Made by a program: the position numbers and the translations under genes | In this document: positions 1 through 8,098 of the stretch, piece after piece | How positions within the stretch are numbered: position 1 is the stretch's first letter | Layout of the letters: each line of letters starts with the position of its first letter | Assembly (NCBI GenBank): GCA_009797885.1 | Contig: WNKP01000006.1 | Span: 248,001 to 312,000 of the forward strand | Direction of reading: 5' to 3' | Length of the DNA: 64,000 nucleotides | DNA from: Flavobacteriaceae bacterium GF1 | GTDB taxonomy: Bacteria > Bacteroidota > Bacteroidia > Flavobacteriales > Flavobacteriaceae | Notes under the pieces: generated by a model | Database searches by the model: none | Told to the model about the DNA's origin: nothing | Seen by the model: the letters and a program-made list of their open reading frames with translations, nothing else

Positions 1-936
1 CAATTCCTTAAAAGTCTTATGCTTATCGTCTTGTAGATTGAAGCCCCAAGATGTATTTATGGTTTCACAAACTTCTAACGGAAGCGTACCAATATCGTTT
101 GAACTGGTACCCCAACCTGTGGTGTTTTTTCCAGGCAGATCTTTCTCAAACATTTGAAAATCTTCCCCTTGAATTGGTGCCAAGTGATGGTTGTTCCCAA
201 TAAGGCAGTGGGGCTGTAATTCATGGATCAATTGATAAATTTCATCATAGTGCCAATCTACTTTTACTTTACCGAATCTTTTACCGTCCCACTCTTTTTG
301 ATCCCAATGGCCATCAAACCATATTCCAGCAATTTCGCCATAGTTGGTCAACAATTCGGTTAATTGTGCTTTCATAAATGAAATATAGGTGTTCCAGTCG
401 CCTTTTCCACGACCGGGTATGGTATTGCCCGTTCTTCCCCGTGGATAATAATCATCGCGATGCCAATCCAATAGGGAATAATAGAAAAACAGCTTAATAT
501 CCTCTTTTTTACAGGCTTCGGCAAGTTGTTTTAAGACGTCTTTTTTATATGGGGTACGATCAACAATATCATAATCCGTTGTATTGCTGTCGAACATCGA
601 AAAGCCATCATGGTGGCGACTGGTAATGGTAATGTATTTCATGCCTGCATCCTTGGCCATTTTTACCCAATCATCGGCATTGTAGGCAACAGGATTAAAT
701 AAATGGGGCAATTTTTCATAGTTGTCAATGGAGATATTCTGATTGTTCATGACCCATTCCCCATCACCAAGTACGCTATATACACCCCAATGTATAAATA
801 GGCCAAATTTGGCTTGTTGAAACCATTCGCGGGCCTCTAGATTTTCTGGTGTTGGTTGATAAGAACTGTCTTGTTGGCCAAATGTTACAGGACCCGAGAA
901 CAAAAGGCAAATGAATACGAATTGGATAGGTTTCAT
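1..936 (-). CDS. alpha-L-fucosidase (GH29), partial, C-terminus beyond left edge
   Basis: Only the N-terminal 312 residues are visible; the gene runs leftwards off the window. It begins with a signal peptide (KPIQFVFICLLFSGPVTFGQ) predicting export to the periplasm or surface. It then shows the GH29 pattern: WFQQAKFGLFIHWGVYSV near residue 38, the SRHHDGFSMFDS block near residue 106, and the nucleophile region GIWFDGHWD near residue 205, where the Asp of WFDG is the expected catalytic nucleophile. The family hydrolyses terminal alpha-L-fucose from glycans, so a role in using fucosylated polysaccharides such as algal material is likely; exact linkage specificity cannot be read. ATG start at 936. 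A TAnnTTTG-type element lies 18 nt upstream. The nearest gene to the right is divergent. Confidence 0.9.
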   Translation of the reverse strand, partial: MKPIQFVFICLLFSGPVTFGQQDSSYQPTPENLEAREWFQQAKFGLFIHWGVYSVLGDGEWVMNNQNISIDNYEKLPHLFNPVAYNADDWVKMAKDAGMKYITITSRHHDGFSMFDSNTTDYDIVDRTPYKKDVLKQLAEACKKEDIKLFFYYSLLDWHRDDYYPRGRTGNTIPGRGKGDWNTYISFMKAQLTELLTNYGEIAGIWFDGHWDQKEWDGKRFGKVKVDWHYDEIYQLIHELQPHCLIGNNHHLAPIQGEDFQMFEKDLPGKNTTGWGTSSNDIGTLPLEVCETINTSWGFNLQDDKHKTFKEL

Positions 937-954
937 CTATAAAAGGTGTATTCC

Positions 955-962
955 CAAATGTA
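955..962 (-). promoter_or_regulatory. candidate -7 promoter element for the GH29 gene
   Basis: On the minus strand the bases read TACATTTG, matching the Bacteroidetes -7 consensus TAnnTTTG. It lies 18 nt before the fucosidase ATG. A TTG that could be the -33 box sits only 14 nt further upstream, shorter than the usual 17-23, so the call is tentative. Confidence 0.35.
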
Positions 963-1118
963 GGGAATATAGCGGCCAAGTTTACCGCATATGACCGGGA
1001 TGTTTGGGAATTCGGGCGGTAAGGTTATACTGGCCCCTAAACTTTTTTCATGGGATGCTGTAACAAATTCGCCCCAACATTGTCTTCTAATACATTAAAC
1101 CTATGAAACCCCTAGACC

Positions 1119-2345
1119 ATGAAATTGTCCTTTCGTCCATCCCAGGCATTTACCTCTTTTACGGCCATTCTTTTCACGATTTTTGTTTTCGGTCAAAAAG
1201 ATTTGGGGTTGTCCATGGTTAAGCTGGAAAGCGAACTATCCAAAATCAGCGAAATAGGCTTGATCAAAGGGTATGGGGTTATCATAGTTTCCAAGGACAG
1301 CACTCTTTTTGCAAAAGGATATGGGTATTCCGATGTTCAGAATCAATCACCCTATACCCTAAACTCCATTCAGAATATAGCTTCGGTATCTAAAACCTTG
1401 ATCGGCATTGCGCTTTTGAAAGCCCAGGAAATGGGGAAGTTACAACTTGATGATGCTATTAATGACCACCTGGATTTTAAGGTTACCAATCCTTACCATC
1501 CCAAGAAACCCATTTTGATTCGGCATTTGGCCACCCATACAGGAACCATTTTGGACACGGATTTGTACGATGAAAAAGCGTATTACGTGATCAATGCGGA
1601 GGATTTGAAATTACCAGTGGTAAAAAATATTGGGGAAACCCTACATACGCTTGAAACGAAGGTTTCCATGGAAACCTATCTCAAGAATTTTCTTTCGGAA
1701 GAAGGTGTTTGGTACAAGAAAAAAAACTTTCTAAAGAAAAGACCAGGAACAACATATGAATATAGCAATGTGGGGGCCACTCTGGCGGCTTACGTTTTGG
1801 AAAAGGCCACAGGAATACCTTATGACGAATTTACCCGGCGACACGTTTTAGAGCCTTTGGGCATGAAAGCCAGCGGATGGACATTCGATACCATTGACCA
1901 AAGCAAGCATTCCAAATTGTATACGGACACAGGGGAAGAGATACCCCGCTACGCCTTGGTCACCTATCCAGATGGTGGGTTGTTGACTGATTTACATGAT
2001 TTTGGAACCTATCTTTCCGAATTGATGAAAGGCTATCATGGCGAGGGTACCTTATTGGACAAAGGGTCCTATCAGGAAATTTTCAGACAACAGTTACCGG
2101 CAAAAAAAGTACCCAAAAAACCCAATAGCTACGATGATGAGTTCAATTCGGGTATTTTTATGGGTTTCTCACCAAAGGGGACCATAGGCCATACCGGGGG
2201 AGATCCAGGAATCAGCACCTTTATGTTTTTTAATCCAAAAACAGGCCTGGGCCATATCGTAATGCTCAATACTTCTCTAAGTGAGGCATCCATAAACCAG
2301 CAACTGATACCGATTTTTAAGGCACTGCAAAAAGCCTTGAATTAG
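1119..2345 (+). CDS. serine hydrolase, class C beta-lactamase / penicillin-binding-protein-like
   Basis: 408 residues with an N-terminal hydrophobic export signal (residues about 10-27, ending near FVFGQ). The beta-lactamase class C fold motifs are in order: nucleophile SxxK as SVSK in NIASVSKTLIGIALLKA (about residue 90), YSN in TYEYSNVGATLAAYVLEKA (about residue 210), and HTG in GTIGHTGGDPG (about residue 350), which substitutes for the classical KTG. These enzymes are usually periplasmic peptidases or esterases rather than true beta-lactamases; the substrate cannot be inferred. It is a lone gene, divergent from the fucosidase. The stop codon TAG at 2343-2345 abuts the first palindromic unit of the downstream repeat array, whose first G is the last base of the stop. 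Confidence 0.88.
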   Translation: MKLSFRPSQAFTSFTAILFTIFVFGQKDLGLSMVKLESELSKISEIGLIKGYGVIIVSKDSTLFAKGYGYSDVQNQSPYTLNSIQNIASVSKTLIGIALLKAQEMGKLQLDDAINDHLDFKVTNPYHPKKPILIRHLATHTGTILDTDLYDEKAYYVINAEDLKLPVVKNIGETLHTLETKVSMETYLKNFLSEEGVWYKKKNFLKKRPGTTYEYSNVGATLAAYVLEKATGIPYDEFTRRHVLEPLGMKASGWTFDTIDQSKHSKLYTDTGEEIPRYALVTYPDGGLLTDLHDFGTYLSELMKGYHGEGTLLDKGSYQEIFRQQLPAKKVPKKPNSYDDEFNSGIFMGFSPKGTIGHTGGDPGISTFMFFNPKTGLGHIVMLNTSLSEASINQQLIPIFKALQKALN

Positions 2346-3409
2346 ATTTCCCAATCGTTGCTTTGCTCCTCATGTCGAAATGACTCTCTGGTTCAAATTG
2401 TCATTTCGAACGCATGTGAGAAATCTTATTATTGCGTGTTACAGGTATCAATGGTTATAATTGGATTTCTCAATCGTCGCTTCGCTCCTCATGTCGAAAT
2501 GACATTTGGGTCCTTTTTGTCATTTCGAACGTACGTGAGAAATCTTATGATTAATTGTTACAGGTATCAATGGTTATAATTGGATTTCTCAATCGTCGCC
2601 TTTGCTCCTCATGTCGAAATGACGATTGGGTCCTTTTGTCATTTCGAACGTACGTGAGAAATCTTATTATTGCGTGTTACAGGTATTGATAGTTCTAATT
2701 GGATTTCTCAATCGTCGCTTCGCTCCTCATGTCGAAATGACTCTCTGGTTGCAATTGTCATTTCGAACGCATGTGAGAAATCTTATGATTAATTGTTACA
2801 GGTATCAATGGTTATAATTGGATTTCTCAATCGTTGCTTCGCTCCTCATGTCGAAATGACTCTCTGGTTGCAATTGTCATTTCGAACGCATGTGAGAAAT
2901 CTCAAACCACCTCATGATTCAAAAACTCCCAATTCGAATTGAATGCTGAAATGAGTTCGTCTTTCTTTTCCCTACGCCATTTTTTTAATTCTTTTTCCCT
3001 TAAAATCGCAGATTCAATAGAATCAAAACCTTCATAATACAACAAATAGAAACAGTTGTATCTTCCTGCAAATGATTTCTTCGCATTTTGGCTGTCAAAG
3101 TAATGTTGGGAAAGTCTTTTTTGAATATCGTTTGTGACACCAATGTAAAGTGTGGTTTTGTTTTCGTTGGTGACGATATAGACAAAGTAGGAATGAAGCA
3201 TTCTTAAAGATAGTTTTTTTGAGATTTCTCAATTGTCGCTCTGCTCCTCATTTCGAAATGAATACCTGGTTCCGGTTGTCATTTCGAACGCATGTGAGAA
3301 ATCTTATTATTGAGTGTTACCGGTATTGATAGTTGTAATTGGATTTCTCAATCGTTGCTTCGCTCCTCATGTCGAAATGACTGTTGCGGTTCTTTTGTCA
3401 TTTCGAACC
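2345..3409. repeat. 119-bp-period array of 81-bp palindromic units
   Basis: Seven units start at 2345, 2464, 2583, 2702, 2821, 3223 and 3342, the last truncated after about 3409. Each full unit is 81 bp, and neighbours are separated by a 38-bp spacer, giving an exact 119-bp period. A unit begins GATTTCTCA and ends TGAGAAATC (9-bp outer stem), and holds an inner inverted repeat TCGAAATGAC / GTCATTTCGA around a variable loop, so each can fold into a long two-part hairpin. Spacers come in two alternating types (starting TTATTATTG or TTATGATTA). Between units five and six the spacer is replaced by 321 bp carrying a GIY-YIG gene. No cas genes are near and the spacers are not unique, so this is not CRISPR. 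It fills the gap between the serine hydrolase and mfd. Confidence 0.92.
2902..3201 (-). CDS. GIY-YIG family small nuclease, embedded in the palindrome array
   Basis: 99 residues, a complete minimal GIY-YIG domain of the YhbQ-like type. The N-terminus reads YFVYIVTNENKTTLYIGVT, giving the VYI...YIG signature, followed by the conserved Arg in NDIQKRLSQH and the catalytic-type Glu in ESAILREKELKKWRREKK. The family comprises metal-dependent DNA endonucleases or degenerate relatives; no target is known for this short class. ATG start at 3201. The stop codon begins at 2902, directly after palindromic unit five, and unit six starts 21 bp before the ATG, so the gene sits exactly where a 38-bp spacer should be. 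A paralogue lies at 10590-10898. The placement suggests mobility linked to the palindromes, which is inference. Confidence 0.85.
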   Translation of the reverse strand: MLHSYFVYIVTNENKTTLYIGVTNDIQKRLSQHYFDSQNAKKSFAGRYNCFYLLYYEGFDSIESAILREKELKKWRREKKDELISAFNSNWEFLNHEVV

Positions 3410-3483
3410 GAAACTGAACATCGTGAAATTGACCATGGGAAATCTGGATTCCATTGGGACACTTTCCAAAGAAGACGAATCCA

Positions 3484-6400
3484 CTACGGGAGTACTTCAC
3501 TCCGTTCCTGTAGTGGCCGTAGAACTTGCATTGCCTTCTCAATAGCGGTAATCCCCTCAAAGACCAATAACAACCGCAGTCCATTTCGGGTCTGTTTTTC
3601 TTTGAGTTGACATGCCCTTGGGTTGGCTTGAACGAATTGCAATACGCGGGTAAAAGCTTCAGTTTGGTAAAATGGGGATTGTTGGTCGGCAATAAAATAA
3701 CCCAAAAACTTGCCTTTTTTCAAAATCACTTTTTCAAGTCCAATTGAGGTGGCCATCCATTTCACACGAACGGAGTTGAGCAAGTCCACCGCCTGTTCCG
3801 GAAGTTCCCCAAAACGGTCCACCAACTCGGTTTCAAATTTCTGGAGTGCTTCCTCATCCTCCACTTCGTTAAGCTGTGTGTACAGGTTTAAGCGCTCTGT
3901 AATATTGTTCACATAATCATCGGGGAAGAGCAGTTCAAAATCGGTATCCAATTGGGTGTCTTTTACAAATACCTTTTCCTTTTCGCCCTCTACTTCATCA
4001 TACAACTCCTTAAATTCATTTTCCTTGAGCTCTTCTATGGCTTCGGTCAATATTTTTTGGTAGGTCTCAAATCCGATCTCATTGATAAATCCACTTTGTT
4101 CACCCCCAAGAAGATCACCAGCTCCACGGATTTCCAAATCTTTCATGGCAATATTGAAACCACTGCCCAGTTCGGTAAATTGTTCCAAGGCCTGAATTCG
4201 TTTTCGTGCATCCGGAGTCATCACTTCATAAGGTGGGGTAATGAAAAAGCAAAATGCCTTTTTGTTACTTCGACCAACACGTCCGCGCATTTGGTGCAGA
4301 TCACTTAACCCAAAATTATTGGCATTATGGATAAAAATGGTATTGGCATTGGTTACATCCAGGCCACTTTCCACGATGGTCGTGGAAACCAGGACATCAA
4401 ATTCCCCATTCATAAAGGCGAGCATCAGTTGTTCCAATTTCTTACCTTCCATCTGCCCATGACCAATGCCAATTTTGGCATCGGGCACCAGGCGTTGGAT
4501 CATCCCCGCCATTTCTTTTATATTTTCAATGCGGTTATGGATAAAGAATACCTGTCCGCCTCTTTGGATTTCATAGGAAATGGCATCCCTTATGATTTCC
4601 TCGTTAAAACGGATGACCCTGCTCTCAATGGGGTAACGGTTGGGAGGTGCCGTATTGATGACCGAAAGGTCCCGTGCCGCCATTAAGCTAAACTGTAGTG
4701 TCCTTGGAATGGGTGTTGCGGTCAAGGTGAGCACATCCACATTTTCCTTAATGGACTTGAGTTTGTCCTTAACGGCCACTCCAAACTTTTGTTCTTCATC
4801 CACAATAAGGAGTCCCAAGTCCTTAAATTGCACACTTTTGTTCACCAATTGGTGCGTACCGATAATAATATCGATTTTGCCCTGGGCCAGCTGTTCCAGT
4901 ATTTCACGTTTCTCTTTGGCCGTTCGAAACCGGTTAAGGTAGTCCACGGTAACCGGCAGTTCCCCAAACCGCTTTTTAAAGGTATTGTTGTGTTGAAAGG
5001 CCAGAATGGTGGTAGGAACCAAAATGGCCACTTGCTTACCATTGTCCACGGCCTTAAATGCGGCCCTAATGGCCACTTCGGTCTTACCGAAACCAACATC
5101 CCCACAGATAAGACGGTCCATAGGCCGCTCGCTCTCCATATCCTTTTTGACATCGGCAGTGGATTTGGCCTGATCGGGGGTATCCTCATAAATAAAGGAG
5201 GCTTCCAGTTCATGTTGCAAATAGGAGTCTGGGCCGTACTGAAATCCTTTTTCGAGCCTGCGTTTGGCATATACCTTAATGAGGTCAAAGGCAATCTTTT
5301 TGACCCTACTCTTTGTTTTCTGTTTTAATTTTTTCCAAGCTGCGGAGCCCAGTTTGTAAATCTTGGGAGCTGCACCATCCTTACCGTTGTATTTGGAGAT
5401 TTTATGGAGGGAATGGATACTGACATATAGGATATCCCGGTCCCCATATACCAATTTAATGGCCTCCTGTTTTTTGCCCTCAACATCAATTTTTTGTAGT
5501 CCCCCAAACTTGCCAATACCGTGGTCAATATGGGTCACGTAATCCCCAAGTTCCAATTTGTTCAGTTCCTTGAGCGTAATGGCCTGTTTTTTCGCATAAC
5601 CATTCTTTAAATGGAACTTGTGATAACGTTCAAAGATTTGATGGTCCGTATAACAGGCCAATTGCAAATCATGGTCAATAAAACCTTGGTATAGCGGAAA
5701 AACAAGGGTGTGGTAGCCAATGTCGTCATTGGTATCGTCATCATCACCTAAAATTACGGTCTTGATGATGTCCTTTAGTCGCTTGGCCTGTTGTTCCGTG
5801 GAGCAACAAATTACATTTTCAAAGCCTTTGTCATGATTTTCCTGAAGGTCTTGAACCAACAATTCAAATTTTTTATTGAAAGCGGGTTGTGGTTTGCTAC
5901 GGAAGGAAAAGGCATTTTCACCAGGATCGGTTCTTGAAGAAGGGGAATGGTTTTGGTGACCGAACGAGGCCGAAGCTCCCATTTCCACTACGGTAAAATC
6001 ACTTAGTTGACTTTTTAGCAAAGTGGAGTCCACAAAAAGTTCCCCTGGCTGGGCGTGCTTTATTTCCTTGCTCAGTTTTTCAAAGCTTTCTTTGGCCTTT
6101 TCAAAATTTGAGTCAATTCTATGAAAAACGAGGCTCAGGTTTTTGGAGAAGATGACCGTTTTTGGGGAAATATATTTTAGGAAACTCTCTCGGGTCTCTT
6201 GCAGGAATTTGTTCTCCACATTGGGGATAATGGTTATTTTTTTTACTTTTTCCGTGGAAAGCTGTGTTTCGACATCAAAAGTGCGAATACTGTCCACTTC
6301 GTCCCCAAAAAACTCAATTCTATAAGGTTCATCGTGTGAAAAGGAAAAGACATCCACGATACTCCCCCGAACTGAAAACTCTCCGGGTTCAGTTACAAAA

Positions 6401-6906
6401 TCCACCCTTTTGAACTCGTATTCAAACAAGACCTCGTTGAGAAAATCCAGGGAAAGGGTATCCTCCAATTTTATTTTTAGAGTGTTTTTTTCCAACTCTT
6501 TACGGGTGACCACTTTTTCAAAAAGCGCATCGGGATAGGTAACGATGACCGCTGGTTTCCTTCTGGAATTGATCCGATTCAGAACTTCGGCCCGCAAAAG
6601 CACATTGGCATTGTCCGTTTCCTCTATTTGATAGGGCCTTCTATAGCTTCCCGGGTAGAAGAGCACATCTTTTTCCCCAACCAATTGCTCCAGATCATTT
6701 AATATGTACGCGGCCTCTTCCTTATCGTTCAAAAGGACAAGGAATGGATTTTCGGATAATCCAAACAGACTGGAAATTGCAAAAGAAAAAGAGGATCCGA
6801 CAAGACCTTGGACATGGATGCCTTTTTGGGACTGGGCAATGGTTTCCCACAGTTCCCGAAGTTTCGGGGACTGTTCAAAACGTGCTAAAATGGACGATTT
6901 GGTCAA
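3484..6906 (-). CDS. mfd: transcription-repair coupling factor
   Basis: 1140 residues, the normal length of Mfd. Visible parts in order: an N-terminal UvrB-like region, the RNA polymerase interaction domain (LELGDYVTHIDHGIGKFGG, about residue 452), the RecG-like helicase core with Walker A GDVGFGKTEVAIRAAF (about residue 600), the DEEQ box in VDEEQKFG (about residue 702), TATPIPRTLQFSLMAARD, QMRGRVGRS, and a C-terminal TRCF domain. Mfd displaces RNA polymerase stalled at lesions and recruits UvrA. The initiation codon is TTG at 6906; no in-frame ATG lies upstream, and a TATTTTTG promoter element is 17 nt away. It runs in the same direction as the ligase-associated repair cassette but is separated from it by a short hairpin. 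Confidence 0.97.
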   Translation of the reverse strand: MTKSSILARFEQSPKLRELWETIAQSQKGIHVQGLVGSSFSFAISSLFGLSENPFLVLLNDKEEAAYILNDLEQLVGEKDVLFYPGSYRRPYQIEETDNANVLLRAEVLNRINSRRKPAVIVTYPDALFEKVVTRKELEKNTLKIKLEDTLSLDFLNEVLFEYEFKRVDFVTEPGEFSVRGSIVDVFSFSHDEPYRIEFFGDEVDSIRTFDVETQLSTEKVKKITIIPNVENKFLQETRESFLKYISPKTVIFSKNLSLVFHRIDSNFEKAKESFEKLSKEIKHAQPGELFVDSTLLKSQLSDFTVVEMGASASFGHQNHSPSSRTDPGENAFSFRSKPQPAFNKKFELLVQDLQENHDKGFENVICCSTEQQAKRLKDIIKTVILGDDDDTNDDIGYHTLVFPLYQGFIDHDLQLACYTDHQIFERYHKFHLKNGYAKKQAITLKELNKLELGDYVTHIDHGIGKFGGLQKIDVEGKKQEAIKLVYGDRDILYVSIHSLHKISKYNGKDGAAPKIYKLGSAAWKKLKQKTKSRVKKIAFDLIKVYAKRRLEKGFQYGPDSYLQHELEASFIYEDTPDQAKSTADVKKDMESERPMDRLICGDVGFGKTEVAIRAAFKAVDNGKQVAILVPTTILAFQHNNTFKKRFGELPVTVDYLNRFRTAKEKREILEQLAQGKIDIIIGTHQLVNKSVQFKDLGLLIVDEEQKFGVAVKDKLKSIKENVDVLTLTATPIPRTLQFSLMAARDLSVINTAPPNRYPIESRVIRFNEEIIRDAISYEIQRGGQVFFIHNRIENIKEMAGMIQRLVPDAKIGIGHGQMEGKKLEQLMLAFMNGEFDVLVSTTIVESGLDVTNANTIFIHNANNFGLSDLHQMRGRVGRSNKKAFCFFITPPYEVMTPDARKRIQALEQFTELGSGFNIAMKDLEIRGAGDLLGGEQSGFINEIGFETYQKILTEAIEELKENEFKELYDEVEGEKEKVFVKDTQLDTDFELLFPDDYVNNITERLNLYTQLNEVEDEEALQKFETELVDRFGELPEQAVDLLNSVRVKWMATSIGLEKVILKKGKFLGYFIADQQSPFYQTEAFTRVLQFVQANPRACQLKEKQTRNGLRLLLVFEGITAIEKAMQVLRPLQERSEVLP

Positions 6907-6923
6907 TCCATACGATTTGGAGG

Positions 6924-6931
6924 CAAAAATA
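6924..6931 (-). promoter_or_regulatory. candidate -7 element for mfd
   Basis: The minus strand reads TATTTTTG, a full match to TAnnTTTG, 17 nt upstream of the TTG start codon of mfd. No convincing -33 TTG was found at the expected distance, since the palindrome occupies that region. Confidence 0.4.
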
Positions 6932-6942
6932 AATTAATTTGT

Positions 6943-6964
6943 CATTCCTGCCTACGAAGGAATG
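6943..6964. repeat. short palindrome between pdeM and mfd
   Basis: CATTCCT at 6943-6949 pairs with AGGAATG at 6958-6964 around an 8-nt loop. A second palindrome, GAGAAT-CAA-ATTCTC, follows at once and runs into the last codons and stop of pdeM. The sequence resembles the repeated extragenic palindromes common in Flavobacteria and could also weakly terminate pdeM transcription, though no T-run follows the stem. Confidence 0.6.
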
Positions 6965-6970
6965 AGAGAA

Positions 6971-7603
6971 TCAAATTCTCACCACTTCCCCCTCAACGAT
7001 TACAAAGACCTCATCGGTTTTTTTTGGTTTCAGGGCATGGTTGCCCGTAAATTCGCCAAAAGCGGGGAGTATAAGCTGGTTTTTTGTTTTAAAAAAACAC
7101 GGTAGCTTTAAGCGTTGTCGTCCAAAACCTTGCAAACGGACGGCAGGGTGTATATGTCCACAAAAATTGAAAAACCCGTCCCGTTCTTCAGGATGGTGGG
7201 TGAAAAGGAAATCGTCCCATTGTAATTCCTTAAAAACCGTTATCCCCAGGGCTTCGAATTTTTCGGGGGCGATAATATCATGGTTTCCCACCACCAAACT
7301 GATTTTGGAGGGTGTCTTCGCCACCCAATTTTCAAAAAAGTCCCACTCCCTATTGAAGGAGGAATGGAATAAATCCCCGAGAAAACACAAATGAAAAGGT
7401 TGAAAATGGCCTACAATTTTATCCAGTAAGAGAAAGTTTTTGTGGATGGCCTTCCGTGGGACTGCGGCTCCAAACTTTCTAAAATGGGCGACCTTGCCCA
7501 GATGTACATCACCAATGAGCAACAGGGATTTTTCTTCCCAGAACATACCGCCCAGGGGGTGCAGGATAAAGGATTGGTTTTTTATTAGTACGGTATGGGT
7601 CAT
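6971..7603 (-). CDS. pdeM: ligase-associated DNA damage response phosphoesterase/endonuclease PdeM
   Basis: 210 residues of the calcineurin-like metallophosphoesterase fold, with metal-binding motifs in order: GDVHLGK (about residue 32), GDLFHSSFNREW (about residue 96), VVGNHDII (about residue 127), FTHHPEE and GHIHPAV (about residues 155-171). This is the PdeM-type protein that in many bacteria is encoded with an ATP-dependent ligase, an Lhr-like helicase and a beta-CASP exonuclease, all found just upstream here. The family's in vivo substrate is not settled. ATG start at 7603. The start lies two bases from the end of an inserted DUF559 element, so its former close contact with lhr has been interrupted. 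The last codons overlap a palindrome at 6966-6980. Confidence 0.93.
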   Translation of the reverse strand: MTHTVLIKNQSFILHPLGGMFWEEKSLLLIGDVHLGKVAHFRKFGAAVPRKAIHKNFLLLDKIVGHFQPFHLCFLGDLFHSSFNREWDFFENWVAKTPSKISLVVGNHDIIAPEKFEALGITVFKELQWDDFLFTHHPEERDGFFNFCGHIHPAVRLQGFGRQRLKLPCFFKTKNQLILPAFGEFTGNHALKPKKTDEVFVIVEGEVVRI

Positions 7604-7604
7604 G

Positions 7605-8098
7605 AAACCACCTCTTTCTCCGCCGAAGGCGGATTCATTCTCCTCCTTAAGAAGGAGGAGAGCTTTTAGTTGTTTTAAAATTTTCAGAAATGGTTTTCAG
7701 GACGCCATCCAAATCATCGAAAACCAATTTGTTTTCAAATCTTAGAACGGTAAAACCCAACTTTTCAAGGCGTTTATCCCTTTTCAGGTCTTTTTCCATC
7801 GCCTCTGGACGGTTGTGATATTCACCGTCAAGTTCAATTATCAGTTTTTCGAAAGGGCAATAAAAGTCTACTACAAAGTTTTCTATGCTTTGTTGTCTTC
7901 TAAATTTTCTGCCTCGCAATTTACTCTTGGAAAGGTATTTCCAAAGAAATGCTTCTGCTGAAGTAGCATTATTTCTAAGTTCCTTCCGTGTTTCCTTTAG
8001 GTATTTATGATTATACATCAACCCAAAAATACAGACAAAATACTCCCCTCCTAATTTTAGGAGGGGTGATTCCAACGAAGTTGGAATCGGGGTGGTTT
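7605..8098. mobile_element. putative 494-bp DUF559 nuclease element with inverted hairpin ends
   Basis: The left end reads AAACCACC (7605-7612), then a hairpin TCCGCC-GAA-GGCGGA (7619-7633), then CTCCTCCTT-AAG-AAGGAGGAG (7640-7660). The right end, read on the other strand, gives the same order: AAACCACC (8098-8091), a 9-bp stem with a three-base loop (8068-8088), then a 10-bp stem CCCCTCCTAA/TTAGGAGGGG (8045-8066). The two ends are therefore inverted copies in architecture, though not in stem sequence. The only gene inside is a DUF559 nuclease. The element lies exactly between the stop codon of lhr (8097-8099) and the start codon of pdeM (7601-7603). No clear target duplication was seen. Mobility is inferred from structure. 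Confidence 0.65.
7647..8018 (-). CDS. DUF559 endonuclease-domain protein (Vsr-like PD-(D/E)XK fold)
   Basis: 123 residues from the ATG at 8018. The DUF559 core is plain: LRNNATSAEAFLWKYL near the N-terminus, GRKFRRQQSI, VVDFYCPFEKLIIELDGEYH (the D...ELDG catalytic-type pattern) and LGFTVLRFEN. The fold is related to very-short-patch repair endonucleases; activity and target for this small family are not established. An upstream in-frame ATG at 8075 would add 19 residues encoded by the flanking hairpins, which looks like read-through of the repeat rather than native protein. The last five residues (SSPPS) are likewise encoded by the palindrome at 7640-7660. The gene splits lhr from pdeM and runs in the same direction, so it is probably co-transcribed. 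Confidence 0.8.
   Translation of the reverse strand: MYNHKYLKETRKELRNNATSAEAFLWKYLSKSKLRGRKFRRQQSIENFVVDFYCPFEKLIIELDGEYHNRPEAMEKDLKRDKRLEKLGFTVLRFENKLVFDDLDGVLKTISENFKTTKSSPPS

Noticed and set aside
2358-2817. Two similar ORFs of 73 and 63 codons inside the palindrome array
   Set aside because: They are translations of the repeat units themselves (both contain VISN..EKSYYCVLQV-type runs) and have no family similarity.
2345-3409. Regular repeats with 38-bp spacers as a CRISPR array
   Set aside because: Spacers are nearly identical and alternate in two types, the 81-bp repeats are long and palindromic, and no cas genes are present.
3348-3692. 114-codon minus-strand ORF at the end of mfd
   Set aside because: It overlaps the mfd coding sequence and the repeat array in another frame; composition is that of a shadow frame.
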